A stretch of 64,000 bases of DNA, taken from positions 78,606,798 to 78,670,797 of the forward strand of contig ML679961.1 in the NCBI GenBank assembly GCA_007922225.1. Direction: 5' to 3'. Of this stretch, positions 36,521 to 49,465 are shown one piece after another (within the stretch, counting starts at the first letter, position 1; each line of letters begins with the position of its first letter). Position numbers and translations under genes: made by a program. The notes beneath the pieces are model-generated. The model ran no database searches. It saw nothing but the letters and a program-made list of their open reading frames with translations, and was not told the DNA's origin. Origin of the DNA: Emydura subglobosa (taxonomy: Eukaryota > Chordata > Testudines > Chelidae).

Positions 36521-37227
36521 GACTCATAGACTTTAAGGCCAGAAGAAACCATCAGGATCATCTAGTCTGACCTCCTGCACACTGTAGGCCAAAGATCACC
36601 CACCCACTCCTGTAATCAACCCACAACCTCTGTCTGAGTTACTGAAGTCCTCAAATCATGATTTAAAGATTTCAAGTTACAGAGAATCCACCATTTATAC
36701 TAGTTTAAACCTGCAAGTGACATGTGCCCCATACTGCAGAAGAAGGTGAAAAACTCCCAGGGTCTCTGCCAATCTGATCCAGAGGAAAATTCTTTCCCAA
36801 CCCCAAATATGACATTCAGTTAGATCCTGAGGATGTAAACAAGACCCAGCAGCCAGTCACCTTGGAAAGAATTCTCAGTAACTTAGAGCCCTCACCATAC
36901 AGTTTCCCACCACTGGTCACTGGAGATATTTGCTAATAGCAATCATGGATCAGCAGCATCCCTTTGTTGGCAGTCTCATCATACCATCCCCTACCTAAAC
37001 TTATCAAGCTCAGTCTTGAAGCCAGTTAGTCTTTTTGCCCCCACTGATCCCCTTGGAAGGTTGTTCCAGAACTTCATTCTTCTGGTGGTTAGAAAGTGAT
37101 GTGTTTCTGAATTCATTACCTTGTAGAATGAGAGTCTTATAAAGATGCACAGAATGGGTATTTTTATGCTAATACAAATCCCTGCACCACTTTGGATACA
37201 GGCTACATGCTTCTGTTTTACCGGCAA
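36521..37227 (-). mobile_element. CR1 LINE, 3' end with last part of ORF2
   Basis: The 3' end is at 36521 ('gactcatagactttaaggcc'), and the body reads 'gatcatctagtctgacctcc' through 'cttatcaagctcagtcttga'. On minus, the open frame 37227-36991 contains TRRMKFWNNLPRGSVGAKRL then TGFKTELDKF, the conserved C-terminus of CR1 ORF2. This is the longest minus-strand CR1 copy in the window. Confidence 0.92.
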
Positions 37228-37332
37228 CTGAGGACCAGTCAGCTATTAATTGTAGGTCTGGAATGCTGTTAACTGTGGAGACCTCTGACTGTTGGTTTGC
37301 TGACAGGGTTCTGAAGTGTTTGAAAGGACTGA

Positions 37333-38462
37333 GGCCTTGTCTATACTAGAAAGTTTTGTCGACGCAAGTTACAGCGATGATCGAAAAGCGCTGTAATTAC
37401 AACACTTGTGCCTGTCCACACAGCACTCAGGGGTTGCTGATGTGCATCCACAGGTGCCTTAGCATCGACAGAGAGAGCAGGGCACTGAGGGCAGCTATCC
37501 CACTGTGCAACTCACCACCAATGCCATTAGGAGTTGTGGGAAGGTGAAGAGGATCACAGGGCATCATGAGTGTGGGCTCAATTTCCCAAGATGCAGTGAT
37601 TTCCGTCCCATCACTCCATGGGTTTTTGACTGTGATTTGTGGCGTTTTTCAACGGCCCCAGTTTCCTGTACGCCCGCCATCTGTATCTGAAAGGATGGAT
37701 CCTGCACTACTCTCCACTGTTGTTGTCAATGTTCTGAACACATTGTGGCTGGTCATACAGTATATCATGAGCTCTCAGTCATAACTGGAATCCGAGGCGC
37801 CTGACCTGCTGTGTCCCATGCAAACAATTAACACCTGATTACTGTTTGCATTCACGGAGCATCTACAGTGCACCGCCACTTTTGGGCATGTGAAACAAGC
37901 ACTGAGTGATGGGATTGCATTGTTATGCAAGAACTTTTGAATGCGCAAAGCCACCTTCATGAAACTCTGTGCAGAGCTTGCACCTGCCCAGCAGCGCAAG
38001 GACACCAGAATGAAAGCTACCTTCTCAATGGAGAAGCGCATGGCGATCGCTTCGTGGAAACTGTCAACTCCAGACTGCTACTGGTTGGTCACTAAGCAGT
38101 TGGAGTCGGGAAGTCCACCTTTGGAGCTGTGTTATCGCAAGTGTGCAGGGACATTAATTGCAATCTACTGTGAAGGACTGTGAGTCTTGGAAATTTACAT
38201 GAAATAGTGGATGGCTTCGCAGCGATGGGATTCCCTAACTGTGGATTGCACGCATATTCCAATTTTGGCCCCAGATCAACTTGTGACAGAGTACATCAGT
38301 AGAAAGGGCACTTTTGTACTGCAGGCACTTGTGGATCACCGTAGGCATTCCATTGACGTCAGCATGGGTTGGTCAGGGAAGGTGCATGATGTGTGCATCT
38401 TCAGGAACACTGGTCCGTACAGAAAGCTGCAAGCAGGGACTTTCTTTCCAGACCAAGCCTGA
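37333..38462 (+). pseudogene. Second Harbinger copy: 5' end and part of transposase
   Basis: The left end GGCCTTGTCTATACTA is a Harbinger-type terminal repeat, and the following 'gtcgacgcaagttacagcga' fits the family. Transposase remnants follow: KATFMKLCAELAPAQQ, SMEKRMAIASWKLSTPDCYW (37941-38183), then after a break TVDCTHIPILAPDQLVTEY with the first catalytic Asp. GWSGKVHDVCIFRNTG with the second catalytic Asp comes next, then KLQAGTFFPDQ, ending at the TGA at 38460. Homology stops there, so the third acidic residue, the Myb-like gene and the right terminus are missing. The copy is a 3'-truncated relative of 12652-16802 and lacks the 17-bp deletion found there. Confidence 0.88.
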
Positions 38463-40904
38463 GATGCTGCTATTCTTCTCATACGGCATGTTATGACCAC
38501 ACTGTAAAGACTGAGAAACCATGTCTGACAGAAGATAGAGGGGAATGTGTTTTGACTGTTGTGCTGAAGGACAGAAAAAGTTATATATAATGCAGGGTCA
38601 GACTTAGATCAAATGACACCCCAGGCAAGAAGAGTCTTCAGTGCCTGACTCCATTTGTTAAACATTTGAATATCTTATTTTTTATTGCATTTGTAGCTCA
38701 TTTCACAACTTTAATGCATGATGTGCATGCATGATTTATCTCTGTCATATAAGATGATAAATTTAGCCCAACGCCTGGCACTGCAGGCAGTCACCTGGAT
38801 CATCTGCCCCTAAATTTAGGTCGGGTGTAGTGCTTCCTGAAAAGTCCTGAAAAGACAGAATTCTTTTCAGCAAAACGTTAAATTGAGGTGCAGGAAGAAG
38901 GGAAATGTAATAGAGTTATACATAATATTGCCTCAGTATCCCCATGCCCTGTTACTCCAGCACACATGGGTTTATATTTGTGTGGTATTCTTCCTCTCTG
39001 TGAAAGTGTTTGTGTGGTACATGTTAGCCCACACATAGTAACTAAGATTCCAAAAATTGCTATTCTACCCGGTGACCACAGATAAGTGAAACAGCTCCAA
39101 TAAAATAAAAGGGCCACACCTCTGCTCTCAAACTTGAAATGAAATAGAAATGACTCTTTTCTGGAGTTCAAAGAAGTTTAGATATTCTAAACTATTAGAA
39201 TTCTATTAGAATTCTCATCAATTGTCTTTTATTTTCACACACCATTCCACATTCCAGCTAGGATCAGAAACAGGAAATAGCTCAGGTTTCAGGTCCAAAC
39301 TGTTAGAATAGACATAGACACATAGACATCATAAATTCAAACACTTATTGAAACTCAACCTCCCAAATCCCAGCGTAAGCAGTCACCTAAATTCTTGATT
39401 TATTTTGAATATCGTTAACGTGAAACTCCCATGTTTATATTTATTTTCATGCACAACAACTATGTATTCAGATGGTTGTGAGCTGAAAGAATCTGAGTCT
39501 TAGATAACTTGGAAAGGTTCTACTCAGAGAAGGCTCACTTCCTTTTCCATTCTGTTTTGCTATCTGCAGAACTCAATATGGAAAAAAGAAAAGAAAAAAG
39601 AAAAGAAAAGAAAAGAAAAGAAAAGAAAAGGGGAAATTTCTTAAACAATTTCTCCAGTTTAATGTAGATAATGTCATCTTCCTATCCTTTGATTTACATA
39701 ATAAGGAGACTATACTGTATTATTATTTCAGTTCAGTTTCTTCAGGAGAAAAAAAGCCCTCCAGATGTATTTGACTTAGTCATTAGTTCAAACATCCCAC
39801 TTATGTAACATCATTCCCTAGATCAACTGTAAAGAGACACTGTTGGTTTTGGCTACGAGCTTAGGAGTGGACAGACATTGATCTAAGTAGCTGCCTCCTC
39901 ACTACTCCCTCTGACTTCATTGTCACGGAGAGAAGTATGAAGCCATAATGGATCCACAACATGAACACCAATACATAAAACCAGGCAGATAATTCATATG
40001 ATGAAATCACTATTGTAAAGCTATTCCAGGAGTGAGAGAGGGGGAGGGGGGGAGTCTGGGCTTCTTTAGAGAGATTATTTTCTTTTCTCAGAAAATATAT
40101 TTTTCATTAAGATGGGAATGAATATTTAGTGCCATATTCTGACACCCTTTCTCACAATGACACTACTCTTAGAGTAAGATACTATTCAGCATGAGTAAGA
40201 GTGACACAATCTTTCCCTAAAGATGCACAAATAATCTGTGAATTTAATAGCAAACAACAAATGTGTGTGTGTACGTATAAATACAAATTGTCATTATTGT
40301 TATTTCTTTGGTATTTTGCGTTGCTTGACCATGAAATAGTAAAAATAATGAATACATTAAACTTAAGTCCACTTTCATGCTCATCTGAAGGACGTACGTT
40401 TTTTACATAAATATCATTATAATTTATTTTTGTTCCCCATAGTCATCATCATAATAAACAGAGATGGTTGAATAATTTTAAAATGTGAATAATTTATTCA
40501 CTGATTACCAAATAGATATTCACAAACAATTCATCTAACAAAAATAGACATCAATGATTCATCGTATTTATTTGGACTGCTATGGGGCTAGCTCCACAAT
40601 GGAAATATAGCCACAGTTAAATTGACCAATACTTTCTAAAAAGAAGTCAGTTGACTAAATTATTTGTGAATATCATTCAAACAGCTCCAATGATGCGGTG
40701 GATGAGTAGAGCTGGTAGATGCTGGCACATTCTTTTTACATTTACATCACATTCTACACTAGAAATCTGTTTCGTTTTGGCTAAAATTCAAGGTGATGAT
40801 TAGAATTTTTTCACTCTATTTAGTTGTTTAGGAAGTTTAAAAGGTTTACAAATCACAGCCATGTAAATATCAGAGACAAAACAGTAATCAGATTATAACG
40901 ATTT
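38463..40904. other. No gene recognised
   Basis: AT-rich. 38592-38830 is bounded by 'gggtcagacttag' and 'aaatttaggtcgggtg', a weak inverted pair that might be a decayed DNA transposon; not claimed. Otherwise only the AAAAG array stands out. Confidence 0.45.
39582..39630. repeat. (AAAAG)n microsatellite
   Basis: About nine pentamer units of AAAAG, with AAAAAAG variants at the left end. Confidence 0.95.
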
Positions 40905-41170
40905 TTAAAACCCTAAATGATCTGGGACTCATTGCTTCTTCCCCTGTGTTTTGTCATGGTGGTAAAGAGGTACCATATTGGTCTTGCTTTTAGTTCCTGA
41001 AGTTTCGTTCTTTGGGACCACAAACTTGGCATTTGCAGCTAAGGCTCCACTGCAGATGTTAATAATGCTAAGAGTCTAGTAGACTCTATGTTTGGTAAGT
41101 TTTAGGATCCAGGATAAGGTTTTGGGCGGGTTTTTGTCAAGTCTTTAGTTCAATATCATAGCACACCCAA
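40905..41170 (+). mobile_element. Possible L2-like LINE remnant
   Basis: 'aaccctaaatgatctgggac' can be read as FKTLNDLG, like the conserved 'FKALN.L.P' of L2 proteins, and 'ttgggaccacaaacttggca' may be a later part. It is heavily decayed, and the call rests on two short matches. Confidence 0.3.
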
Positions 41171-41204
41171 TAACATCTTAGGGATATGCCTTTATATATC
41201 AAGT

Positions 41205-41365
41205 CATAAGACAGCTTTTTAGGAGGAAATTTTTTCAGAGTCAGGTTATTCCATAAGTGTCTTGAACCTTCCTCTGAAGCAGCTAGTATTAGCCACTGTC
41301 AGAAACAGGACATTGGACTAGCTGGACTATTAGTCATTCTAGTACAGTTCCTATATTCCTAATTT
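41205..41365 (+). mobile_element. CR1 3' tail
   Basis: 'caggttattccataagtgtc', 'cttcctctgaagcagctagt', 'gccactgtcagaaacaggac', 'ggactagctggactattagt' and 'cctatattccta' form a typical CR1 3' end, of the same subtype as 55114. Confidence 0.88.
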
Positions 41366-43998
41366 AAAGCAACTGAGCCAAATTTATCACTGGTTTACCT
41401 CCAGTGAAGCCAGTTAAGCCCAGGAATAATTTTGCCCACTATTTCTGATTTCAGTACAATTATATCTATGTTTAAATTCTCATAGTTTCCAGTTGCCATA
41501 TTATTGAAGCTGCTACACACTTGTACCTGACTTATCCATGCTGATGATGACAGTAGTTGTAAGTGGTTTTAAAGACAGTGCAAATGGCAGTGGTGATAAG
41601 TTGCAATCCTGTCAGGTGTCTCTATGAAGGAAAAAAAGAATGTATTACATTTTTCATCTGGAATCTCAATAAAGGCTAAATAATATTTTTTAAGTGTATG
41701 CACAACATATAGTAGTTACACCTATGTGTTGGGTAAGTTCAAGTTTTGTATCATTTCAATATCTGATATGTCTTCTGCTAGAGACTAGATCCTGCCTCAG
41801 CTAGAGAAATAGAATAATTTCTATCTCTGTCTACTCTGATTGTAATAAATACTCATACCCCCTTTATCTAGGAGATGTGAAATACTTAAAAGCATTTGAA
41901 ATCCCTAAATGCAGGTATTATAGTAATTAAATCAATTCAAACTAGGTTTCAGAGCAGACATATTCAGCAGTTTGATCAAAGTAAGTGTTCCAATAAATTG
42001 GGGCTGCCAACCACAGGGGGCAATTAACACCTAATTCTACTTTGGTAATTGTGATGGTGAGACATTGGAGTTCTATGTTTCTCAAGCAAAAATAACATTG
42101 CTCTTCTTCCCAACATAAAACCATTGTTTCAGTTGCTTGTAGCTTCCCTAAACTTCAAACATTCAGGATGAAATTTTCCAAGCAGGGTGTTTGCTTTATG
42201 CAGAATTTTTTTTAAAGTTAAAAATTTTATACTAATTACAAATTGAAAACCCAGTGTGTCAAATTCTGTCTTCAGATTCAAGGGGGTTTTGTTTCATACA
42301 GTGGGGTTCCACTGATGTATGTGAAGGCAGAATCTGGCCCACAGAATCTAACATTAAGTCTTTGATTCAGCGAGATATTTAAGAGAACTTTAAGCATGGC
42401 AGTAGTTCCACTGAATTCAATGGGTATTGGTCTGATCCCTAAATAGTGAGCAAATGACTCATTGAACCATCAGAGTTTTTCCACTTTGTTAAAACATTTT
42501 TTAAAAATTCACTGTCCATTTTATAGTATCTATACAGAATCCACCACGACAACTGACACTAGATGGCACACTTGTTGGCATACTCAGTAGCAAGGACAAG
42601 GACTGAATGGGCAAGGAGACTGATTGACCTTCCCTTTCAAACACAAAGGTGGCCCTCTCAGAAAGGAGATGAGGTACAGCAAAACTTGTGCTCCTGCTAT
42701 TCATGCTGTGTCTGTCCTGTAAATAATTACAGGGCTTCAGTTTTCAGGGTTGCCCATCTCTCATGCTACACTCTCTTAAAACAATAAGATATTTTCTATA
42801 AATTGTGCTACATTTCTTTACACAAATAGATGAGGAAAGTCAGTGATAGCTGCCCCTATTCTCACCAAGGCTGAATTTACCCATTATTCTGGTCTATTTT
42901 CAAGCACAAGATTGGCACATTATTGGATGGCTAGTGATAGATAAAGAGAGCCACAATAAGTTTTTCACCAAAAGTGTTACTCATGTTATCCCTCACATTT
43001 AGCATTAGTTTCTGTGTTGTATAATAGTAAACATAGTAATCACCAGGACACATTCTACTATGCTGGCATATGTAACTCTTTTGAAATCAGTAGAATTATA
43101 CCAGGGATAAATTTAGTCCATAGTTGGATGAACTTGGGCAAAAAAGAATTTGGTTTAGACACCAACTCTGTGTGTGTATGTGTGTTTGCTTGTACGTAAT
43201 ATTTACCCTAAATCATACACTTCATTTTAGAATGTTCATGTTTAAACAAGCTCTTTGAAAGATAAATATTAGAACACAAATGTGTTTTAGTGAAGAGTCT
43301 AAAATAATAGCAGGCATTTTCATATCTAAAGCAGTGCAAAATATTCTGGGTTTTGTGCCCCAAAGCAACTGTAGTTTATTCTTAATAGATGCAAATGTGC
43401 ACTATAAATGGCATTACTTCTCCAGAAACAATACTTCCTTTTATTTCCTTCCCTTCAAAAGTTCCTAATAGAAAAACCTAACTTATCTGCTTCATCTTAA
43501 AACTGGTGTTGCCTGTCAAGTCTTGACAATCTTCAGATTCTTTTAGAAATAGGAAGCAACCTATTGTGCTCAAATTTGCTCTTAGTGACAGCTGAACCCA
43601 CAGGAGCAGCTAGTTAGAAAATAATTGATAGTACTTGAAATAGGAAAGATTGCAAATCAGGTATGACAAGTTTGCAATCAACGGCAACATTAAAACTAAT
43701 TGCGCAGTTAAGAAATCAGCTTCTAAAGGAGAAAAAGGTATGGGGATGGTAATGAAAAATGTGTTCATGGCAGATGCGCTTTCATTCTGACAATATTTTC
43801 TGTTTCAAAGCTAGATTTGGAATATGTATACGCAGTATATTTAAGCGATGGGTCCAAAACAAAATCTGTGATCCAAATACTCCAAACTTGGGAAAAGGAT
43901 ATGTATCTGAACTTCATGACTTGAGTCCATCTGTAGTTTGTTATAAACAAGTCGTAAGGAATAAGTGAAAAAATCTGGATGCAGAAGGATGGGGGCTC
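41366..43998. other. No gene recognised; scattered fold-back pieces
   Basis: 41380-41441 is a small fold-back ('ccaaatttatcactgg' against 'ccaggaataattttgcc'). 42410-42440 and 43080-43120 hold partial members of the same family. No coding sequence supported. Confidence 0.5.
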
Positions 43999-44061
43999 AA
44001 TCCTGCTACTACTGAAGTTAATAGCAAAGGTCTCATTGACTATAGTGGGAGTTGGAGCAGG
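43999..44061. repeat. Fold-back repeat
   Basis: Left arm 'aatcctgctactactgaag' pairs with right arm 'agtgggagttggagcagg'. Confidence 0.65.
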
Positions 44062-44944
44062 CCCTAAGATTCCAATGCCACACTGGCAAAACTTCAGACA
44101 TATACATACATATATATACATAACCGGCGTTAGGAATTTTTAACTCTGATTCTTATAGAAAACTATATTACCAGATGCCAAATATGAAGATAACATGGGA
44201 GGAAGTTTATTTTGATGAGGAAATCCCTAAATGCTGTTGAAAATATGTCTGGAATGGTTAATTAGTATGTAGGAGCTTTGGAGGAAATGATATCTTGCAG
44301 CTTGACCATCATCTTTTTGCCAGGTTTCCCTTCGATTTATCTCTTATCTGCAGGAAACTGTCTCACAGCTTCTGAATCTGCTGTTGGCTAAAAAGAGAAA
44401 AAGGACAATGACTCATTTTTGGGCAGTGGTACAAGTTCTTTTTGGATTCTAAGTTTCCACATTAATGCTAGTTAATGTCATATCTAATGCACTTCAGCCC
44501 ATCCAGGGGATATCCAGGGTGGGCTCCGAAACTAACCAAAAGTGAAAGTTCCTTTTTAAAATAACAAACAGTAAATTAAAGCAGGAGATAAGACCCAGGG
44601 GATGAAAACACTGAGTAATGCAAAAAGTATTTGCTGCTTTTCCTATGACTAAGGCATAAAAATGTGTATTATTAATAAATGAAAGTATTGTAAGCTGATA
44701 AGTAACTGGTGACAGGATACAGCAACCGATACCTTCTGAAGTTATTTCTGGCTAGGAACATTAAGCATGCTGACTGGTGTGAACTGTATTTGACGGACTA
44801 TTTTCATGCATGATCAAAATATGCAAATGTTTAAGATGCCTTGCTCTGCAGCTATCAATGGGTCTTGACAACAAAGAATTGGTTATCAGTACTGAGGGGT
44901 GAAATGCTAAACATTAAGAAGGAGGATTAGATTCCTGATCTGGG

Positions 44945-45033
44945 AAAGCATTTTAAGCACAGGTTTAGCTTTTAACATTTGAGTAGTCCCAGTCCCATTG
45001 TAGTGCTTACAGTTAAGCATGTGCTTAAGTGCT
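44945..45033. repeat. Fold-back repeat
   Basis: 'aaagcattttaagcacaggt' pairs with 'gttaagcatgtgcttaagtg', around 'gtagtcccagtcccattg'. It is related to the copy at 49355. Confidence 0.7.
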
Positions 45034-46728
45034 GAGTCTAAAGAAAAGACAGGAGGGGAGCAGTGCTTATGTGAAAATGGGACATCAACGGGGTTATTAA
45101 AGGTTTGGGGGACACGTCCCTTTCTTTTTGCCTCCCACTACATTTGCTCAAAGGTTCAGAGGTATGGTCTGATTTGGGAAAGAACCTAAAAGTTCAGCTG
45201 CATATCCAAATATTACATAAAAGGAAAATATTACATGAAAACACAATCTAATTGTGTAAATATTTTTTCCAGTTTCACAGACCAAATCCCAAACACATCA
45301 TGCATCTCCCATTATTCTCCCAGCTCCCTCCACATTCCTGAGCTAACATCTGAAATAAGAAAAGACAATCAATATGTTAATAATCAAGAAGTCTGCTCAT
45401 TGCATTACACAGACTTCAGAGGAATTTCTTCCATTGTCTGATTAATATTATAAACAGGCCCCGTTTGTATTAACATATCCTTATGTAGCAAATCCAAAAG
45501 TGACAAACCAAACAGTTTCAAGTGGTTACATTCCATCTCCAAATGTCCCAAGCATTGCACATCATTAGAAAGCTGCATCCTGGACGTGCGTGAGGGAAAC
45601 AAAGAGCGGCAGCATCGTGTAGCAGTTTGACTGGCTCTACGTGTTGAAGCAGATGATTACAACAAGGTTTTTAAATTGCCAAAGGAATACTGAAAATGCA
45701 ATCTGGTATTGCAGCTGCAGAGCCAGAAATATTGTAGCAGTTACTGAGAGGGAAGACATTTGTTCTCCAGAGTGACACTGCAGGAAGGGCTTACATCTGA
45801 GTCATCATCTTTGACAGCGTGTGTGTCCATCTTAAAGCTAAACGGCAAAGCTTCTGCAAAATATTTTAGAAAGGTTTTAAGATCCTCAGCCCACAGTGGG
45901 CCTGGCCCAAAGCCCACTGAAGTCAGAGAAAAGACTCTCCTTCTATATTTTTATATTTATATTTTTAGTCATCGCTGTTTTATTATTAAAAATTCTTATT
46001 GCACAACATAAAGCTGGTAACAAAATACATAAAGCTGCACTTGCTCCATTAATACTACTTATATGGTGCCCCAAAGCAGGATAGATACTTTACAGGCAAA
46101 TAAACCAGCATGGTCCCTACCCTGTCCAGCTTACACTGAACATTTTAGACAAGACACAATGCATAAAAGTAACAACAATGCAGAGGAAATAGCAGGAAAG
46201 GGACGGATAGGATTATAAGAATGAGGGCAATGGTTAGGTTTTGTTATGTGCATGTCTTGATGGTTTTAGTGGGTTGCTCCTGCACTTCCCCTCTCAGAAG
46301 GAATGGCTAGTGGATCAGCAAAGTGCTAAATCCACCAGTCCCACTCCCCAAAAATCTCAGCTCACTGGAACTCTCATGGAATACAGCTGTGCAGCAACTA
46401 GGGTGTGTGAACTCATAGCAGGGATGGGAGCTTGAGATCATGGACTGTGTTCCTTGTACTGTGGCCAGAGCTCTCACAGTCACTGAGCAGGGCAGGATTT
46501 TTCATCAGGAAAGATTTTTACATAATTTGTTTACATCTGGAGACAGAGATGTTGGGATCTCGAATTGTGTTAGATTCTTGTGTAGCATGTGGGGATATGT
46601 GGCTAACTACAAAGCTTAGAAATGCATGTTTAGGGTATCTTGATCTGACAGTGAATGAATAACCTCTGGATGATCACTATTCATCCTTCTGCATCTTCTG
46701 CTAGTCACATTGTCTTTGTGCATGTTCG
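45034..46728. other. No gene recognised
   Basis: Unique-looking sequence. 45885-45940 is half of a fold-back family member ('gggcctggcccaaagcccac'). 46050-46160 may be a decayed minus-strand SINE tail ('ggtccctaccctgtccagct'). Open frames here carry no motif. Confidence 0.45.
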
Positions 46729-47143
46729 AATTAGGGATGAGTGAACCTCAAGAGACTGGGAGTTGGGGTATGGTTAGATAAAGATCTGCCAAGTTTGAAG
46801 GATACTTTTTTGAAACTTATCTAAACTGAGTCACTTGAGTTTGCAAAACTGGGCGGGAAATTATTGAAGCAACAGGCTTTCTCGTGAGATTTCCTGTTCT
46901 TGCTGCTTCCAGTAGGGCCGGAAGCAGAACAAGAATAGCCTTTCTTGTGGTATTTTATTACTTCTGCTTCTGCTTCTGGCTGGAACTTGAAGTGCAGAGG
47001 TGCATGGAAATAAAAAATTGTTGGGAGGAGAGTTAACTGAACAGTTCTGAGTAACAATGACAACAAAGTTCCATCCACTTAAAGTCAGATGCTGCTTCCG
47101 GTCAGTTCTCATTTTATTCAAACAAGTTTACTCATCTCTAATT
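46729..47143. mobile_element. 415-bp MITE-like element with 18-bp terminal inverted repeats
   Basis: The left end AATTAGGGATGAGTGAAC and the right end, read on minus, AATTAGAGATGAGTAAAC match at 16 of 18 positions. Internally 46904-46938 has a hairpin: 'gttcttgctgcttcc' against 'cggaagcagaacaaga'. The outermost AATTA is self-complementary apart from its centre, so it may belong to a target duplication rather than the element. No protein is encoded. The superfamily is not determined. Confidence 0.75.
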
Positions 47144-47472
47144 AGAAAGCTTACTAAGATAAAGCCTACATCAATATGTAGTCAATCACCAAGTGTCTGT
47201 GGTTTCGTTAAAACGACTGCTGGTAAGTTCCTATAAAGTGACTTCTGTTTCCTAAAATGTTTAACTGACATCATCCTTCATCAAAATAGGTCCAAGCAAA
47301 AATATCTTTTGAAAACCTGAAATCACTGAGTTTCACAGTTGTACTGTCTTTGCATGATGACATGATGAGCTGTACTGGACACTATGAGGAGCTGGCCAAA
47401 TAATTTATCACAAACCATTCATCCAGCAAACATAGTCCTTTTTCTTATTCACAGATTGTCTGTGAACAAAGA

Positions 47473-47556
47473 CCCAGATCCTCAGAAGTATTTAGGTGCC
47501 TAACCTTCATTGAATTAAATGGGCAACAGGTGCCTAAATTCCTTTGAGGAGCTGGG
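47473..47556. repeat. Fold-back repeat
   Basis: 'cccagatcctcagaagtatt' and 'taggtgcctaa' pair with 'aggtgcctaaattcctttga' and 'ggagctggg', around 'attgaattaaatggg'. It is one of the clearest members of the family. Confidence 0.8.
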
Positions 47557-48107
47557 CCAGATTGTGCTATTATGTATTTCTTTGATATTCATAATCATTT
47601 AACAAATGCTTTGTGGAAATAAATATCAGTTGTTGGGTTGTTCATGAAATGTTTGCTGCAAGTATTGCTTCAAGTACCTCAATATCCCAGCAGTGTTTCG
47701 TGACCTAAGTCACATGGTATTGTTTCTGTTCCCTGACTGGCGGGACCTACCCTCTATTTCCGCTTTCTGCCTGAAATTCTGTTTGACTGCAAAATGAATT
47801 TTGTTTCATGATTAAATGAATCTTGGCTACTAGCCAAAAATTCACTTTCCCAAACAAAACTTCTTTTGCAGTAATGTTGGCAAAAATTTAAATAAAAGAG
47901 ATGTGAACCTTTAAGAAAAATTCTACTAAGAAGTCACCAAAAAGTTCCCTGAGTTAGTCTCACTGAACTCTAGTTCCGAAAGTGTGCCGTATGTTTTAGA
48001 TTAAAACCCATGGATTTTTGCTAGAGATATGCCAGCATCCCAAGTGATAATCATATACCTGCACTTTTAACAGCATCTTTATGATATACAATATGGACAG
48101 CTCTTGT

Positions 48108-48167
48108 TTGCCCCATTCATGTGAATAGTCACATTGAACTCAGTGGGACTATTTCCATAATGGGTAA
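48108..48167. repeat. Fold-back repeat
   Basis: 'ttgccccattcatgtgaata' pairs with 'ctatttccataatgggtaa', around 'cattgaactcagtggg'. Confidence 0.7.
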
Positions 48168-49054
48168 GGTAAACTGGGTTTGGCCCTACAAGGCCTATTT
48201 TCCCCATCACTGGCATATATCCAGGATTTTTCAGTAAAAGCCTGAAACAATGACTGTTTTTCCTATTGCTTCATAACCCTGAAGTATTAATAGTACACTC
48301 ACAACAGAAAGTTTTCAGTGCGCCTTAGTAAGTATTGCGGTCAGATAGTAAAAAGTCTGAACAGCTGCAAATTTCACGTCCAATCTCTAGCTAAGATTTT
48401 CACAAACCTCTTAAGCTTGCATAATAAATACAGAGAAGCTTAAGCAAAGAAACTGAATATCATTATCAAAATTATTACGGGAGCTGATTGCAAATCATTC
48501 AGCATCCTAAAATATGTCATTCCATTGAGAAATTTTTCTGGCAATCTTTTAGAGAGCATTAACATTTCTGAGAGTAAACGTAAACTTAAAAACTGAGTTT
48601 GTTCTCAGAAAATAGACTATGCAAAAGTTACATTGAAGGGTTCCAAATTCATCCTTTTGCCCTGGAAAAGAAGCTTTAAATAAGGCCTTGTTGGGAATCT
48701 TATACTGATTTTGCTCTGTTTACTAGTTAAAGATGATTTTTTTTAACTGACATCCCTGTACATTTTAACAGTGCTGTAGTAAAGATTAGAATTTCAAAGC
48801 TTAGATCCATGTATGGATCCAAAATAAACCAAAGTTCAGAAGCATCCAGAACCAGGGATTTTGTTTGGCTAATTCTACAAAAAGGGATAAATCACAAATC
48901 TGGATCTGTTTATATACTTTCCTGACATTTGGAAGAGTGTGGGGCTGAGGTTTTGAGTGAAGCCAAGATAAAGAATCTGCAGTCAGAACCTAGCTGTCAA
49001 TTTTCTTGATCATCCATGAGGCAGAAGAAAATCCATCTGACTTTTTCATAGCAG
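48168..49054. other. No gene recognised
   Basis: AT-rich, unique-looking DNA with no supported feature. Confidence 0.5.
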
Positions 49055-49315
49055 TATTCACTGTGGCGAAGGTACTGGACTGAGATGCAGAAAATCTGGG
49101 TTCAATTTCTGGTGGTGCCACATACTTCCTGAGTGACCTTGTGCAAGTCACTTAATCTCTCTGTGAATCAGATTACCCTTACCCTTCTGTAAAACTAGGA
49201 TGAATAATACTTCCCTACCTCAACAGGAGTGGGAGGTGGGGGGGGGCTGTTTGAAGATGAATTTGTTGATGTTTGTGATGCACTCAGATATTATGGTGAT
49301 AGTGCCCAGACAGGC
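49055..49315 (+). mobile_element. tRNA-derived MIR-like SINE
   Basis: The B-box-like 'tgggttcaatttctgg' is followed by the core 'gagtgaccttgtgcaagtca' and 'cttaatctctctgtgaatca', then the tail 'gcactcagatattatggtga'. That tail resembles the 3' end of the L2-clade LINE at 24684. Confidence 0.88.
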
Positions 49316-49354
49316 AAGATAAGCAGAAAGGAAGAGTAGTTTCTCTTTGGTTCT

Positions 49355-49465
49355 AATTCAGCAAAGTCCTTTAGCACGTGCTTAACTTTAAGCATATTCT
49401 TAAGTTCATCCCAGTTCAACAAAGCACTTAAACACATGCTCATAGTTAAAATGCTTTTGCTGAAT
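49355..49465. repeat. Fold-back repeat
   Basis: 'aattcagcaaagtccttt' and 'agcacgtgcttaactttaag' pair with 'cttaaacacatgctcatagt' and 'atgcttttgctgaatt'. The outer 7 bases are exact complements. Confidence 0.8.

Noticed and set aside
38592..38830. Possible DNA transposon bounded by weak inverted ends
   Set aside because: The end similarity is too low and no target duplication is visible.
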